Below, one piece after another: positions 36,191-47,330 of a DNA stretch of 64,000 bases. The stretch's first letter is position 1. Each line of letters opens with the position of its first letter. Origin of the DNA: Phialocephala subalpina (Eukaryota > Ascomycota > Leotiomycetes > Helotiales > Mollisiaceae). The notes under the pieces were generated by a model. The model ran no database searches and was not told where the DNA came from. It saw nothing but the letters and a program-made list of their open reading frames with translations. The position numbers were made by a program, and so were the translations under genes. The DNA is taken from positions 672,985 to 736,984 of the forward strand of contig FJOG01000004.1 of assembly GCA_900073065.1 (NCBI GenBank), written 5' to 3'.

Positions 36191-36840
36191 GTTGAAAAGC
36201 TTTCAATGTGTCCAGGGGATACCGACAGTAGGATTTCGGCGATGGCATAACTAGAGTTGGTGGTTGAAGTTCGAGGCTGAACTCATGCAGCTGCAGGGTA
36301 CGGGCCTTCACGTGCTCGGACAAGGACTAATAACATGATAACTCCGACGCCCACGTATCTTATTCACACGCTGATTGAGATTCGTTGGAAAGGTGACGAT
36401 TGCCCGGAAAAACGATCAAAAGAGAATTTCGGGACCTAGTTCTCGCTTCGGACAGTCCCCTTTCGTGGAAAAGAGGGTGGGTCACGTGCCTGGGTCATCA
36501 CCACTTCACCTGTCGAACATTGTTTGATTGGGCAGGTCTCCGGAATTTAATTCAAAGGACCATACCGGCATATATGAGTCCAAGTCTGTTAGGATGCGAT
36601 ATCGATTAGAACTGTCATGATTTAATGCTAAAAACGTCCACCCGTTCCAAACTCTGGCCCGCGTCAACAGCATTTTGAATCAGACTAGTTAGAACAAGAC
36701 ACCCAAACATGTGATAAGAAGAAGCTTAAAAGTGCCAGTCGAAATCAAAATAGAACACACTGCAAGAAGCAGCGCTCACGTTCTCCCCTCAAGGTTATCG
36801 TCAGCAACTTGCACACCACACTCTTAACTCTCAGCTCACG
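36191..36840. other. intergenic, divergent promoters of HET and F-box-like genes
   Basis: 650 bases between two divergently transcribed genes. No other gene seen. Confidence 0.5.
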
Positions 36841-37905
36841 ATGGCTTCACTCTTCGAAATCCCCCAAGAGCTGCGAGATCAGATCTTCGAATACGTAGTA
36901 TCTGCTCGGATCGAACTACCCAAGAACTACGACTCCCTGAACACTTGCAGCTATACCCATACAACACATATCCGGGGCTCGAAAGAAGTCAAATGCAGTC
37001 ACCAGGATGAAGATGTAAACAACATGGGGTTCTCTGGTGCCTTGCGCGCAAACAAACAATCTCACGCCGAGACGGTGGAGGCATTGAGGAGAATGAACGA
37101 TGGACGCAAATACGAACTAGATATCCTCATCACGAACGAAAGAAACTTCTGGCCAACGTGGATCTACTTGCCAAAACGCGTCGACGTACTTGAGGAGTTG
37201 CACGTTACGTTTCGAATCCCAAGAAGCCAAGAGCTATGGAACAACTATAGGGATGGCACATGGTTGGAGGAAGCAGGTGGCTGGGCTTTCCACCACTTTC
37301 TTGAGCGATTTCTCAGAAGTGGTGCTCATAATGGTGGTTGCATACCGACCACCTACGACCGACACTTCTTGGAGGCGTATGACGGAAATACAAGCAGAAA
37401 TGCTGATGCGAGAGGTGTCAGAATCAAGAGCCTGATTCTAGATTTCCAAAGTGGAATCCCGAGAGACTCCAAAGGGGAGACCGTGGAGTTGCGACGAATA
37501 GAGTTTGCCCGTATCACAGACCCAGAAATGGAAGAACTCCCAAAAACATCTGGTGGACGACTTGCTGAAATCATTGAAAGGGAATTCAAATTGATCTTGG
37601 ATGACTGGGCAGAAGAGGCTCCGTATCGTGGCTCGGGGTTCTTGCTCTTTCAGAGAATAGGAAGCTTGAAGTTCTTGATTGATGGAGAGCCGTTCGAGGA
37701 GATAGAACTCGGGAAGGAGCTGGTATATGTCGATCGCACTTCCACGCACAAAATGAACGTGTATGAGAGTCGTGTTAAAGCCGGTTTGTCGGTGTCGCCG
37801 CTCGAAGAGGAGGAAATGAGTAAGTCGGAACTGAAGCGATGGGTGAAGCAAAAACCGAAGAGGATCAGTAGGTTGGGGTTCACTGAGGGCACTGGGGAGC
37901 TGTAA
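36841..37905 (+). CDS. F-box-like / unknown fungal protein
   Basis: A single-exon frame of 354 residues starting MASLFEIPQELRDQIFEYVV. This N-terminal LP-EL-RD-IF-Y pattern is shared by fungal F-box-like and 2EXR-like proteins. The rest (GFSGALRANKQSHAETVEAL; VLEELHVTFRIP) fits the many ascomycete proteins that begin with it and have no assigned function. A charged C-terminus (EEEEMSKSELKRWVKQKPKR) ends it. If the N-terminus is an F-box it would recruit SCF ubiquitin ligase, but I cannot show that. Confidence 0.7.
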   Translation: MASLFEIPQELRDQIFEYVVSARIELPKNYDSLNTCSYTHTTHIRGSKEVKCSHQDEDVNNMGFSGALRANKQSHAETVEALRRMNDGRKYELDILITNERNFWPTWIYLPKRVDVLEELHVTFRIPRSQELWNNYRDGTWLEEAGGWAFHHFLERFLRSGAHNGGCIPTTYDRHFLEAYDGNTSRNADARGVRIKSLILDFQSGIPRDSKGETVELRRIEFARITDPEMEELPKTSGGRLAEIIEREFKLILDDWAEEAPYRGSGFLLFQRIGSLKFLIDGEPFEEIELGKELVYVDRTSTHKMNVYESRVKAGLSVSPLEEEEMSKSELKRWVKQKPKRISRLGFTEGTGEL

Positions 37906-38730
37906 AGTATCATAAATAGGTCTTGTTTGTGCGAAGGAATCGAGGAATGATGGTCGGAAATTGACATGAATGGAATGGAGCACAACTTACGGATAGCAAT
38001 GAGCATATTGAAGTTTTAAGTAGTTTTGATCCACCACGCGTCTTTTGTCTCCAACGCCTCCTCCAAACCCTCGCTTTCGACGGCCTCCAGGTCGACGAAA
38101 TACCCACGGAGAGAGGTCACGTGTCTTGCACCACAACTTCCCCAGTCCTCGCCTCCTGACCATCGCCACTCGTTCTGTAACGTACGCGTGTAGTACAAAA
38201 CAGCTATTCGACTCTGGTGCAAATATTCTCCTCGCCACACGGCCAGTTCCTCAATCAATTGGTTTTCATTTACCCTCTTCGGCAAAAACCTTCGCGATCG
38301 GTTGGGTGATTGGCTAGCCGGGGGATCATGGTCGTGGCTAAATTTGGAATCGGAGAAGTACAGATCGAATGTCTTGTGCGATGCGATGCGCGGTCTTGGA
38401 TCGGAAATGGAGATAAGCTTGATCTCGGTGGCCTGGAATAACGATGTGTTGTGAAATTCATGATCAACTGCGGACAGATATTTTGCGTTAACATGGAAAC
38501 GTTGATATCATCATCTCATGATAATGGAGCAGATCGTGTGTCTGGGACAAGGATGAAAATGCAGAACAAGATGAGGGCGGCAAGGGCATTTCAAGGGATG
38601 GCGGGGTTGGAAATGAAACAGGGAACTTTGGGGGAACGGACGACGTACCTGAACACACGGCCTTAATTTTGGAAAAAGAAAGAAGATATTTCAGGAGAAA
38701 TAAGCGAAATATATACTACGCCATGTGGCA
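37906..38730. other. intergenic, no gene seen
   Basis: 825 bases without a supported gene. Confidence 0.45.
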
Positions 38731-40226
38731 ATGTGCCTCAAGAACGCTCCCACGAATCAGCCGAGCCGGGGAGCGAGGAGACTTCAATGCAACCAGCAAT
38801 CCCGGAGCATGGTCAGAATGACGTTTTGCCAGCTTTGCCAGAACCGCCAATCTTGCCATACTCGCAAGAGGGAGAAGAGCGAGAAGACGAAGCAGAAGTA
38901 GCAGAGGGAACAGAGGAAGACCCAGCAAACAACACTCCAAGTTTTACTAGTTTGTCTGTATGCTCTCCACCCCCCCTCCCCCCCTTTAAAGTTAGAATCG
39001 ACGCCCCGAGGTGGATATCCAGAATGAAGACAACGACTATGCATTTGGCGATGCTAGTGTTCGGTATAGTCCAATAAAATGAGATCGAAATATGGTGGCT
39101 GACCAGTGACATAGTACCACTTCGACATCGCTACGGTCAAGCGTATACCGTTCATCGAAGAGAATGGACGGACGTATCATAGCTATTAGAGATGGTAGTA
39201 AGTTCTCGCCCCCTGTAGACGTCAACGCGTGCTCACAAGTGGTTAAAAAATATTACTTACCAAATGATGAAGTGAGTTGAACCTCCTCGGTTTGAAGTTT
39301 TTATTGACGTGAATTGAGTAGAGCGAATACGACTGATTAGATCTCTAATATCACCTCTTCCTCTTAAGCTTGAACGGTGATCTATACAACGCACCTATCA
39401 AAGACCTCCCAGGAGAGTTACATAATGTTCTCGACATCGCAACTGGAACCGGAATTGGGCAATAGACCTCGGTGCGTCTACGCCAATGCTCGTGTACGAC
39501 CAAATATTCTAACAAATCGTTAGCGACCGAGTTCCCTTCAGCCAATGTCATTGGGACAGATCTCAGCCCCATCCAACCAGTCTTCTAAAGTCTCACTTCT
39601 TTCACACCCCTTCCCTCTAATTTCAACCAAACCCCGCTTCTTTGGCCCCCAAAACTAACACCCCCAGCACCCCACCAAACTGCCACTTCGAGATCGACGA
39701 TGCGGAAGAACCTTGGGTATTCACCCACCAATTCGACTACATCCACGGCCACGCCCTCGCAACCTGTTTCCGCTCGCACTACCCTGTCATAAGATCCGCC
39801 TTCTCCTTCACGCGACCCGGCGGATTTTTCGAACTCCAAGACTGCATCATCCCCTTCCGGTACATCGACTCATCCCTGTCCGGAACCACTCTCGAACGCT
39901 GGACCAACCTAATAATGGAAGGGACCTCGAAATTAGGAAAAGATTGGACAAGAGTACAGCATTACAAACAATATTTAGAAGAAGCAGGGTTTGAAGACGT
40001 AGTGGGGAAGAGGTACGAGTGGCCTGTTGGAACGTGGGCTGGGGGAAAGAGGATGAAGATGTTGGGGGCATGGTATAGGGAGGATTTGTTGAGTGGGTTG
40101 TATGGGTTTACGGTTGCGGTGCTAACAAGGTGGTTGGGGATGAGTGTTGAGGAGGTGGTGGTTTTGCTTGTGGGGGCTAGGGAGGATATTAGGAGTAATA
40201 TGATACATGTTTATATTCCTGTGTAG
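38731..40226 (+). pseudogene. LaeA-like SAM-dependent methyltransferase, multiply disrupted
   Basis: Homology to fungal LaeA-like/UMTA methyltransferases is spread over three frames. The acidic N-terminus (EGEEREDEAEVAEG, then a frame giving DIQNEDNDYAFGDAS) is followed by EENGRTYHSY, where one extra T puts a TAG before R-D-G. YYLPNDE comes next, then LDL and HLFLLSLNGDLYNAPIKDLPG with TGA and TAA where R and Q are expected. SAM motif I, VLDIATGTGI, loses its frame by one deleted base just before AIDL. After a short intron TEFPSANVIGTDLSPIQP is readable, then an open stretch (39642-40226) with HFEIDDAEEPW, RPGGFFELQD and the family's C-terminal region. Only this last part is open, and it lacks the SAM site. 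The gene is dead. Confidence 0.8.
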
Positions 40227-40604
40227 GTTGGGAGGTTGAGATGAGAAGGAGTGGGATGATAATTGCTGATACTTGCCAGGAGGGTTGTTTATGGGCGGAA
40301 GCCATGTTGAATATTTGGATCGAGATTGTGAAAGAAGAAATGGGTAGCAATTTTCAGTCTCTAATCTTTGCCGGAACTTTGATAGACTCGCTTTGCTCGT
40401 GGTACTAGACATCTTCGCAGCAGACACTTATGATAACCTTGATGCTCTATTCGACTAATCAGACTCTGAATGATAAAGCCCCAGCGCCACAAGAACATCG
40501 GATGTGAGCAACAGCTTGAAATGGTGGCCTAACATCCATCGTATCGGACTTGTCATTGATCCTAAGAAGCAGGGACAACCCACCCACTGGAACTTCATCG
40601 CGGT
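40227..40604. other. intergenic, no gene seen
   Basis: 378 bases between the convergent methyltransferase remnant and RNase H copy E. Confidence 0.45.
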
Positions 40605-42171
40605 TCAGCCCAATCGATACTTCCGCAGATCATTGAGATCGTGCCAACCACCAACACTATGTCGATAAACATCATCCTCCGCAGGTATATCCTTAGGTAG
40701 TTGCGGTGCATTTCTAAGTTCCTTAATTCTCTTCTCTGCCTTCTTGGTTTTCGGCCTCAACATCGCGTATTCTGTATCGAAAACACCTCTTGTCCTGCAG
40801 CTAGGAAATCGCGTATTCTGTAGCACACGATCCATGACCCTTTCGATTTGTTCCTTGAGAGTATCCCAGGTTGGACCAAAGAGCAGCTCAAAGTTTTCTT
40901 GGGAAGCGTTGCCAGTTCTCATAAGGCGGCGAAGAGAATCCAAGATCCTTGCTCTGGGTTCGCCTTGGAATTCAATGCCAACACGTCGTGCGAGTTGTTG
41001 CGCGGCCGGATTCTTGGGAGCTGTGGTTGGCCAGTATTGCTCACATTCGTTATGGGAACTTTGGTTCGTACGGGCACCGTCAATGTCCCAAGCTTGCCGG
41101 ATAATTTTTGTCGTGGTTCTAATGGCGGGATAGATCCCTTTTGGTTCGACTCGCCAGAAACTGACACTAACATCGGCGGCTTCTAGATTCTTGATTCTGG
41201 TATGAATTTCTTGCCACTCCCTAGTAGACAGCGTCAGTACTTCTAAAAAAGGCTCAGGATCGCTGGGACAATCGGAGTGGAGCCTTACTCTCGGTCTGTG
41301 ATATGTCTGTCTTCACGATCGCGAAATTCATTCTCCTGCCAGCGTCGGAGGAATTTCGGTCCTTTGACTAGGTGCATCGAGTTGCTCATGATGACGAGTC
41401 CGCGTGTGGAAGGGTATTTCGGCCGGATTGAGTTGTGAACATATCCAGCGCTTTCATTGTTCCTTGTAGGGTGGGACATTCAGCCGACTGCTCTGCCTTC
41501 ATGGTAATGAGCGCATCGAGATTGGGTGGCGAATTGGGTCCGAAATATACCGAGTATGCACCTCTAGTACCGCCTATACGTTCTCCATGAATGGCGACAG
41601 TGATGAATTTTCGGCTTTTGTCGTTTGGAACATTTGTCTGCTTAAATACGCGAAAATGTCCCGCGATAGGAGGGACTTCCACCAGTTCTCCTAATCCCAA
41701 AGGGTCTATCTCCGCTTCTGGCACATGGGGAATATGCTGTGAAGCTTTCTCCCAAGTCCAATCCAGCAGCCTCTTCATGAGAGCAGTTTGATCCTGGCGA
41801 GAATAGTCCCCATTTCCCTCGTATCTGGGACCTGGGCGGTGCCATCTTTGCCGTCTGCCAGTCCAGAGGAGGAGGAGTTTACTCCTGTATCCGTGAGCAA
41901 AGGAGACTTCGATGGAGTGGCGGCGTAGGCGCTGATAGAGAAATGTCTCGCGTGGAATTGGGGGTAAATCTAGCGGTACTGGGCCAAGATCCGTCATGAG
42001 GGAAGACATGGCGTAGAAATGTTGTGCTGTTGATGAGATTTGTTGACTGGTTGAAGTCGAGTACATATTGGTCAACCAGACCAGAGAGGAAGGAATGCTC
42101 AGTGGCCATCGCACCTGCCTCAAAGGCGTGCAGGAAGTATCTTTCGGATTGTCCGGCAACTGTAGGGACAT
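40605..42171 (-). pseudogene. divergent RNase H-fold protein, copy E, frameshifted and without catalytic acids
   Basis: It starts at MSLQLPDNPKDTSC (ATG at 42171). An N-terminal extension of ~170 residues leads to a degenerate RNase H domain: ITVAIHGERIGGTRGAYSVYFG has H for the first aspartate, SAECPTLQGTMKAL keeps the glutamate, VIMSNSMHLVKG has N for the third acid, and NPAAQQLARRVG has Q for the last. Between MFTTQ and RPKYPSTRGL the frame changes, and one base appears to be missing around 41415-41435. Beyond it an intron (gtaagg...tactag, about 41221-41288) joins to EWQEIHTRIKNL. A C-terminal extension (ELLFGPTWDTLKEQIE) ends at 40605. Apart from the shift the reading is coherent. It is either a recent pseudogene or an assembly error in a non-catalytic protein. 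Confidence 0.65.
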
Positions 42172-42299
42172 TGAGGAGGTCGAGAGAGCAGTTTGCCAGT
42201 TATGGACCGTGAGATAGGTAAAGTGAAAGTCCAGCCATTTTTAGGCCATTCAAACAGCATGTGTAATCGTATATTCGTACATACATTACTATCGTGAAA

Positions 42300-43526
42300 T
42301 CATAACTCATCGTCGGACTCTGTCTCTGAGCCCTCAACAGGGGCGGCTGAAGTGGCGGGCGGCGGTGCTGGTGGCTTTCTCGAGAATGGTAACTCTCGCT
42401 TTGGTGGAAGTACCACGGGTCCTGGAATATTCACAGGCGGCGTGTTCTTAGCAACCTCCTTGCCCTTCGTATCGTTTCCTGCTTTCCTTGTCGGCGGTGG
42501 TAGAGGTTCATCATCAGATTCTGCTTCGCTAGCTGTCTCCTCTTGCTCTTGCTCTGAATCATCCGCAGCAGGTGGGACATCGACTTCCATGGCCTCAAAG
42601 TCACCAGCATCCGATCCATCGTCACTATTGCTGCCTTGAGCTGCCTTTCGCTTCCCCTTCCGGGAAGGGCCAGGAGAGTGTGACTTGGCGGTTGACCGAC
42701 CTGCTTCCACTTCTGCGAGCTTCGCGGGGTCGACATTTGCGCATGCGAGGAGTCGTTGTTGGTCCCGAATTTTGAGTTTCTTTTCGTTTAGGAGGAGAGA
42801 AAACTTTTCAAGCAGTTGGGTTTCGTTTTCGGTCTTGGATCTGACAAGTTCCGCTTCACTGTCCTTGAGCTTCTTGAGCTCTGCATCCTTTGTATTGAGT
42901 GCCGCTCGGAGAGCCTCCAGCTCCTGCTTCGAAGTATCCTTTTCCTGGATCGCTAGACCACACCATGCGAAGAAATCTGCTTCCTCCTCCTCATTCGCAG
43001 AGAGGGTTATGGACCCCAGTGGTTGCTAAGATGAACATTAGCTAGGATCGATGAACCGTAATGACAATGTATCTGCCGTACTATGATGCGCTCAACTCTT
43101 TTTCGGATCCTGATCGTGATCGCAGTTTCGCCATCCACTTCTGCAACAGCCTCAAGACCTTCCGTCACGGAAGAATCTTCCTTGTCCCGTGCCTCCCCAA
43201 GTAGAACAACGGACAATATACTATCCCATTGATCCTGATTGTAAGGAAATTTCTTGTCCTTGAGCTTCGAGGTTTTGCTCTCCTTTACTAAAACACCAAG
43301 CTTTGATTAGCCCCCGGATTAACGCATGAAAATGAAGGCCAAGGGTCACCCGGCCGGGTCGATCCTGTGGTTATGGCTCCTTACTTGATACCGAGAAGAC
43401 GTTTGATTGTTCTGATCCAATGAGCTTGAGGTCGAGAGGTCGAGCGCCGGAGGAGGAGACATGGAGGAGGACGAATTTGGGCTCGCCGTCGTCAATGCGG
43501 GGAAAGCTGAGAACGGTTGGTCCCAT
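42300..43526 (-). CDS. XRCC4: XRCC4-like DNA end-joining protein
   Basis: Exons 43526-43385, 43287-43082 and 43025-42300 encode about 357 residues. The head domain begins MGPTVLSFPRIDDGEPKFVLLHV and contains KKFPYNQDQWDSILSVVLL. It is followed by GSITLSANEEEEADFFAWCGLAI and a long coiled coil (EALRAALNTKDAELKKLKDSEAEL). The tail is acidic and Ser-rich with a basic patch (SRKGKRKAAQG) and ends SETESDDEL. This is the layout of XRCC4/Lif1: beta-sandwich head, parallel coiled coil that binds DNA ligase IV, flexible tail. It should act in the nucleus in non-homologous end joining. It is divergently transcribed from byr4 with 717 bp between the starts. Confidence 0.8.
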
Positions 43527-44243
43527 GGCTGCAGCGTCGGTCCGCAAGGACTTAAATGTTCTGGAATAACGGTGCGATGAAACACTCTAGTAGAATGAAG
43601 GCTGAGGAGGACGGTAGTGCGGGAAAGGCAGTTCCAATTCCTTGAGATACTCGACGTTGATATATCCTGTGCCGACGTCGAGGATATTTTTGTCGTGGTG
43701 ATCAGGCAGACAACACGAACTTGTCGCGTCGACGCGTTTGAAGTGACGCTAACTGAGATTGGCTAGACCAGCTCAAAACCTCCATCCAGCCACCTTCAGA
43801 CAACGACCAGCCATCTCGACAGCAACGATACGACCACGACCCACGACAAATCTCGCGACCAAACTTTGCAATCACCATACAGGCATATCACGATACTGCC
43901 AACCAGCTTCACAACACTTTGCTCGGTAGGAGGGAAGGAAGTGCAGTGCGATAGTGCGACGGGCGGAGGAATACATCTCGAAAACTGGGCCACCAAACGA
44001 CAACTCACCTCACAGTAACGGCGAAGCGCACACTCCACAACTGACACCAATTATTCTGTACGACTACAACACAATACTTATGATATTCGCCGACCATACG
44101 ACCATGTCATTACGACCTCGATAACTGCGCAGTTGATGTCCGTCACCGCGTCAGAGATTTGTTGAGAGATAAAGTCGACCTTGCGAAAATCAACAACGCT
44201 CGCATCAACTTGCGCATCGAAAACTACAGAGGAGACCAAGAAG
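43527..44243. promoter_or_regulatory. bidirectional promoter region between XRCC4 and byr4
   Basis: The 717 bases between two divergent ATGs contain no supported gene and must carry both promoters. The left end is CG-rich and CT/GA-rich; no specific element could be assigned. Confidence 0.5.
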
Positions 44244-47200
44244 ATGGATCAATTGACGTTAAGACCGCGAAAAGCGGTGGACCCCGAGCCGATAGAGAAT
44301 TGGGACGACGATGACCTGGAAATCGGTGGAGACGATCTGACCTTTCGGAGCGCGTCATTAGCGACTACATCAGCTTCGCATCACAGAGATTCAATCTCTT
44401 CACGATTATCGATCCGGTCTGACTTTGATTCCAATCACGGAGACGAAGAAAAGCAAGTCCACGTACCCGGAGACGACGAACGATCGACCTTCGATGCTAT
44501 AGCGACAGCCACAAAAGCTGGTATTCCCATACCACAAAACGTTCCTGCTTCAGCACTTTTGGGTGGCACTATAAAGCGACTCGGAGGCAGGAAGATCAAG
44601 AAGATGATACAAGAAGATTGGGAGGATGGAGATCTGGAGCTACCAATGGATGGTGGATTGCAAATCAAGCGACAAGATGGTTCGAATTTCCCAGATGCGT
44701 TGCGACAAGTCAGTGGTCCCACGTCAGCGCAAACAAGTCCGGTGAAGCACCTTCAACCTGCACCCAAGTTCAATATAAGTCCGCGACCAGATCTAAAACC
44801 AAAGATGGCTTCTTCAAATCTACTTGACCGCTTCCGGGATGAGGATGATGACGACTTCTTTGGAGACGGCGGTGACACGATCAAGGTTGTGAAAAGCCGT
44901 CAAGTGCCTCGACTTATACCGCCTATTCCCCCCACACCGCAGAAGAAGGACAGTCCTACGAATGCGGACGACGATTTTGAGCAGGACTTTCAACTTCCCA
45001 GCGATGGCGAACCTCTCAAATTGTCTACTCGTCGTGATATTCCCAGAACACCCGCGAGTTCGCAAGACGACTTCGATGAATGGGGCGAAGGAGGCAGTTT
45101 GGGCACGAGGCATGGTGGAACAAAACGAGATCGTACCTCGAACAGAAGCTCCTCTTCTGCTTTAAGCCCAAGCGTATCTAGTTCGCTGACGATCGAGAGT
45201 GAGGATGAAGGCCTGGATGGTCTTGTGCTTCCTACCGGCCCGATTGCGTTCGATGATATCTTGAAGAGAAGACAGCAAGATCGATCACCAGATCATCAAA
45301 CCGAAGAGAAGCAACCGAGCAAACGAGCCGAAGCCAAAGAAGACTTCCTATCGGGTCTTGAGATTGGAGACGGGGATGTCTTTGATTCAAGCAAGCTTAC
45401 TCTCAATCGCAATATCAAGCTGAAGACAACCCGCCAGACAAGCCCGACGCGACCGAAAACGGCAGTCTCGTTAACCTTCACCAACAAACCTGCTGCCGTT
45501 CCCTCGCGCCTTCCTCGTCCTCTGGCTGGCCACGAACGTGCGCCTTCTTCGCTCGAACCTGTTTCTGAAAGTGGCGGTCCTATTCTTAAAAGCACACGCA
45601 GATCACAATCCAGGCTTGGGGGCCACTCGGCTCAATCATCTATCACTAGTATTGCGACACCTACTACACCCTCCTCAGTACACTCATTACCTCCTTCGAC
45701 GCCACGCAGGCGAGACCTAGGATCGAAGCCATCCATCACCGCTCTTCGCAATGAACCTACAACGACCAACGCACAGCTGTTAAAGCTGAAGCGGTCGATG
45801 CCTACCATGAGATCATATCCTCAGTCGCCGGCGAAACCAATGGGATCACGCTACGAGAGACCACCTTCCCGTACGGATAGCAGCAGACCCAATTCAATGT
45901 CTCGGCCCAAGACTCCAGTTGAACGCGATCGTTCTGGAGCTGAGTCAAGTATGTCTCATGCGAGAAAGAACCCCGTTCCCTTCCTGCCAGCAGGTGCTTC
46001 AGGCTCCCAATCGCACCATGTCACTATCAAAACCTCTCGCCATTTCCGTCGTCATGATTCCGAATCCTCTAACGCTAGTATCGAGTTACGGCCGTCCTCC
46101 CGCGCTGTTTCAAGGTCGACTGTGAGGTCGCCAAGCCCACGACGCAACCCAAACCCCCGTGGCGCTGAAGCCCTAGCTAGGGACGCTGCCGTCAAGCGAC
46201 AGATCACCAAGCCAATTCGGCGTCGGCATTTCGGTGATGGCTTCGAATTGGACGGTTTCGACGATCTACCTACCTCTCGAGACACTGAACAACGTTTTAT
46301 CAAGGAGCCTGTCGGTCGTGGACCACCCAAGCTGTCAGCCTTGCGCAACAAGATTCACCAGGATGCACTACCTTCTCGAACAACAACGCCTGCTCCTCTT
46401 ACTCCATACTCTCCAGCGAGGGCTAGGGATGAGTTGCCTCGCTTCGCGCGCGACACAAATGCCAGTCGCATGGCAAGAGAGCATTCTCTCGCCCAACGTG
46501 CTCCATCCGCTCAAGGGGCGCCTCTTGCCGCCCTCACAAATCAGTGGAAAGCTAAGGTGGCTGCGACGACAGGATTGAGCAATGTTCATGCTCAAGGCTT
46601 GAAACCCAAAAAGACTCGAGGTCCGCCACAAAAGCCCAAGCTGATCAAGCCGCTGGGGAGCTTCAACCCAAAATGTAAGTCCTTATCCTGCTCCTCACTT
46701 CCAAACACTAATCACGTTCATACAGCCATAAACGGAATGTTTTACAATCCCCAAACCTACCGCTGGGAAGGCAATGAGAACGATTTAAGTCCCTTCGATG
46801 CCCCCGCCTCCTCCCCTTCTACCGCATCTGTGCCCTCCCACTACTTCCGAGAGAAAGACCACCAGATATATCGCGAGAAGGAGAATTCCACACCACGACC
46901 AGCTCTTATCCAGAATGTCAACTCGTCACAAAATGTTCAAGTGGTCGGAGGAATGGTTTTCGACCCTCAGCGAATGTGTTGGCTTAAGATGCCTAGCCAG
47001 ACATCTCAAGGCAAGAGTGAGGCCGGCGACACAATGGATGGCTTCGATGCTTTCGATGACGAGGAAGATGTCTTCAAGGATGTTCCCGACCTTGAGGATA
47101 ACCCCACAAAGGAAGCAGAAGAAGTTGGTGGGAGGAAGAGCGACGGCGCCAGTGGCTTGAAGGACGACTGGTTAGTGGGTGAGGAGTTCGATGTCGGCCC

Positions 47201-47330
47201 TGAATTCGTGAAGCGACAGAGAGAAGAAGAGGAGAGGTGGCGCAGAAAATGCGAGAAATGGGTTGGTACCAGCCTTGAGAGAGGTGGCGACGAGTGGCGA
47301 TGGAGTATCAGAGACGTTGTTAACCAATAG
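44244..47330 (+). CDS. byr4: Byr4/Bfa1-type cytokinesis regulator (two-component GAP subunit)
   Basis: About 1,011 residues from MDQLTLRPRKAVDPEP (first ATG, at 44244) to the stop at 47330. One intron, 46675-46725, splits NPK|S-INGMFYNPQTYRWEGN. N-terminal blocks ENWDDDDLEIGGDDLTF and SSRLSIRSDFDS, the repeated EDW-DGDLELP and EDDDDFFGD segments, and the C-terminal FYNPQTYRWEGNENDL with GGMVFDPQRMCWLKM are as in fungal Byr4. In fission yeast Byr4 forms with Cdc16 the GTPase-activating complex that restrains Spg1 and septation at the spindle pole body. The middle is Ser/Pro/Arg-rich and probably disordered with phosphosites. The intron is 51 nt and stop-free in frame, so unspliced mRNA would still be open. 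Confidence 0.9.
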   Translation: MDQLTLRPRKAVDPEPIENWDDDDLEIGGDDLTFRSASLATTSASHHRDSISSRLSIRSDFDSNHGDEEKQVHVPGDDERSTFDAIATATKAGIPIPQNVPASALLGGTIKRLGGRKIKKMIQEDWEDGDLELPMDGGLQIKRQDGSNFPDALRQVSGPTSAQTSPVKHLQPAPKFNISPRPDLKPKMASSNLLDRFRDEDDDDFFGDGGDTIKVVKSRQVPRLIPPIPPTPQKKDSPTNADDDFEQDFQLPSDGEPLKLSTRRDIPRTPASSQDDFDEWGEGGSLGTRHGGTKRDRTSNRSSSSALSPSVSSSLTIESEDEGLDGLVLPTGPIAFDDILKRRQQDRSPDHQTEEKQPSKRAEAKEDFLSGLEIGDGDVFDSSKLTLNRNIKLKTTRQTSPTRPKTAVSLTFTNKPAAVPSRLPRPLAGHERAPSSLEPVSESGGPILKSTRRSQSRLGGHSAQSSITSIATPTTPSSVHSLPPSTPRRRDLGSKPSITALRNEPTTTNAQLLKLKRSMPTMRSYPQSPAKPMGSRYERPPSRTDSSRPNSMSRPKTPVERDRSGAESSMSHARKNPVPFLPAGASGSQSHHVTIKTSRHFRRHDSESSNASIELRPSSRAVSRSTVRSPSPRRNPNPRGAEALARDAAVKRQITKPIRRRHFGDGFELDGFDDLPTSRDTEQRFIKEPVGRGPPKLSALRNKIHQDALPSRTTTPAPLTPYSPARARDELPRFARDTNASRMAREHSLAQRAPSAQGAPLAALTNQWKAKVAATTGLSNVHAQGLKPKKTRGPPQKPKLIKPLGSFNPKCKSLSCSSLPNTNHVHTAINGMFYNPQTYRWEGNENDLSPFDAPASSPSTASVPSHYFREKDHQIYREKENSTPRPALIQNVNSSQNVQVVGGMVFDPQRMCWLKMPSQTSQGKSEAGDTMDGFDAFDDEEDVFKDVPDLEDNPTKEAEEVGGRKSDGASGLKDDWLVGEEFDVGPEFVKRQREEEERWRRKCEKWVGTSLERGGDEWRWSIRDVVNQ

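Noticed and set aside
39642..40226. Treating the last 194 codons of the methyltransferase as an intact gene
   Set aside because: The SAM-binding motif and N-terminal half lie upstream in disrupted frames, so this is only the 3' part of a pseudogene.
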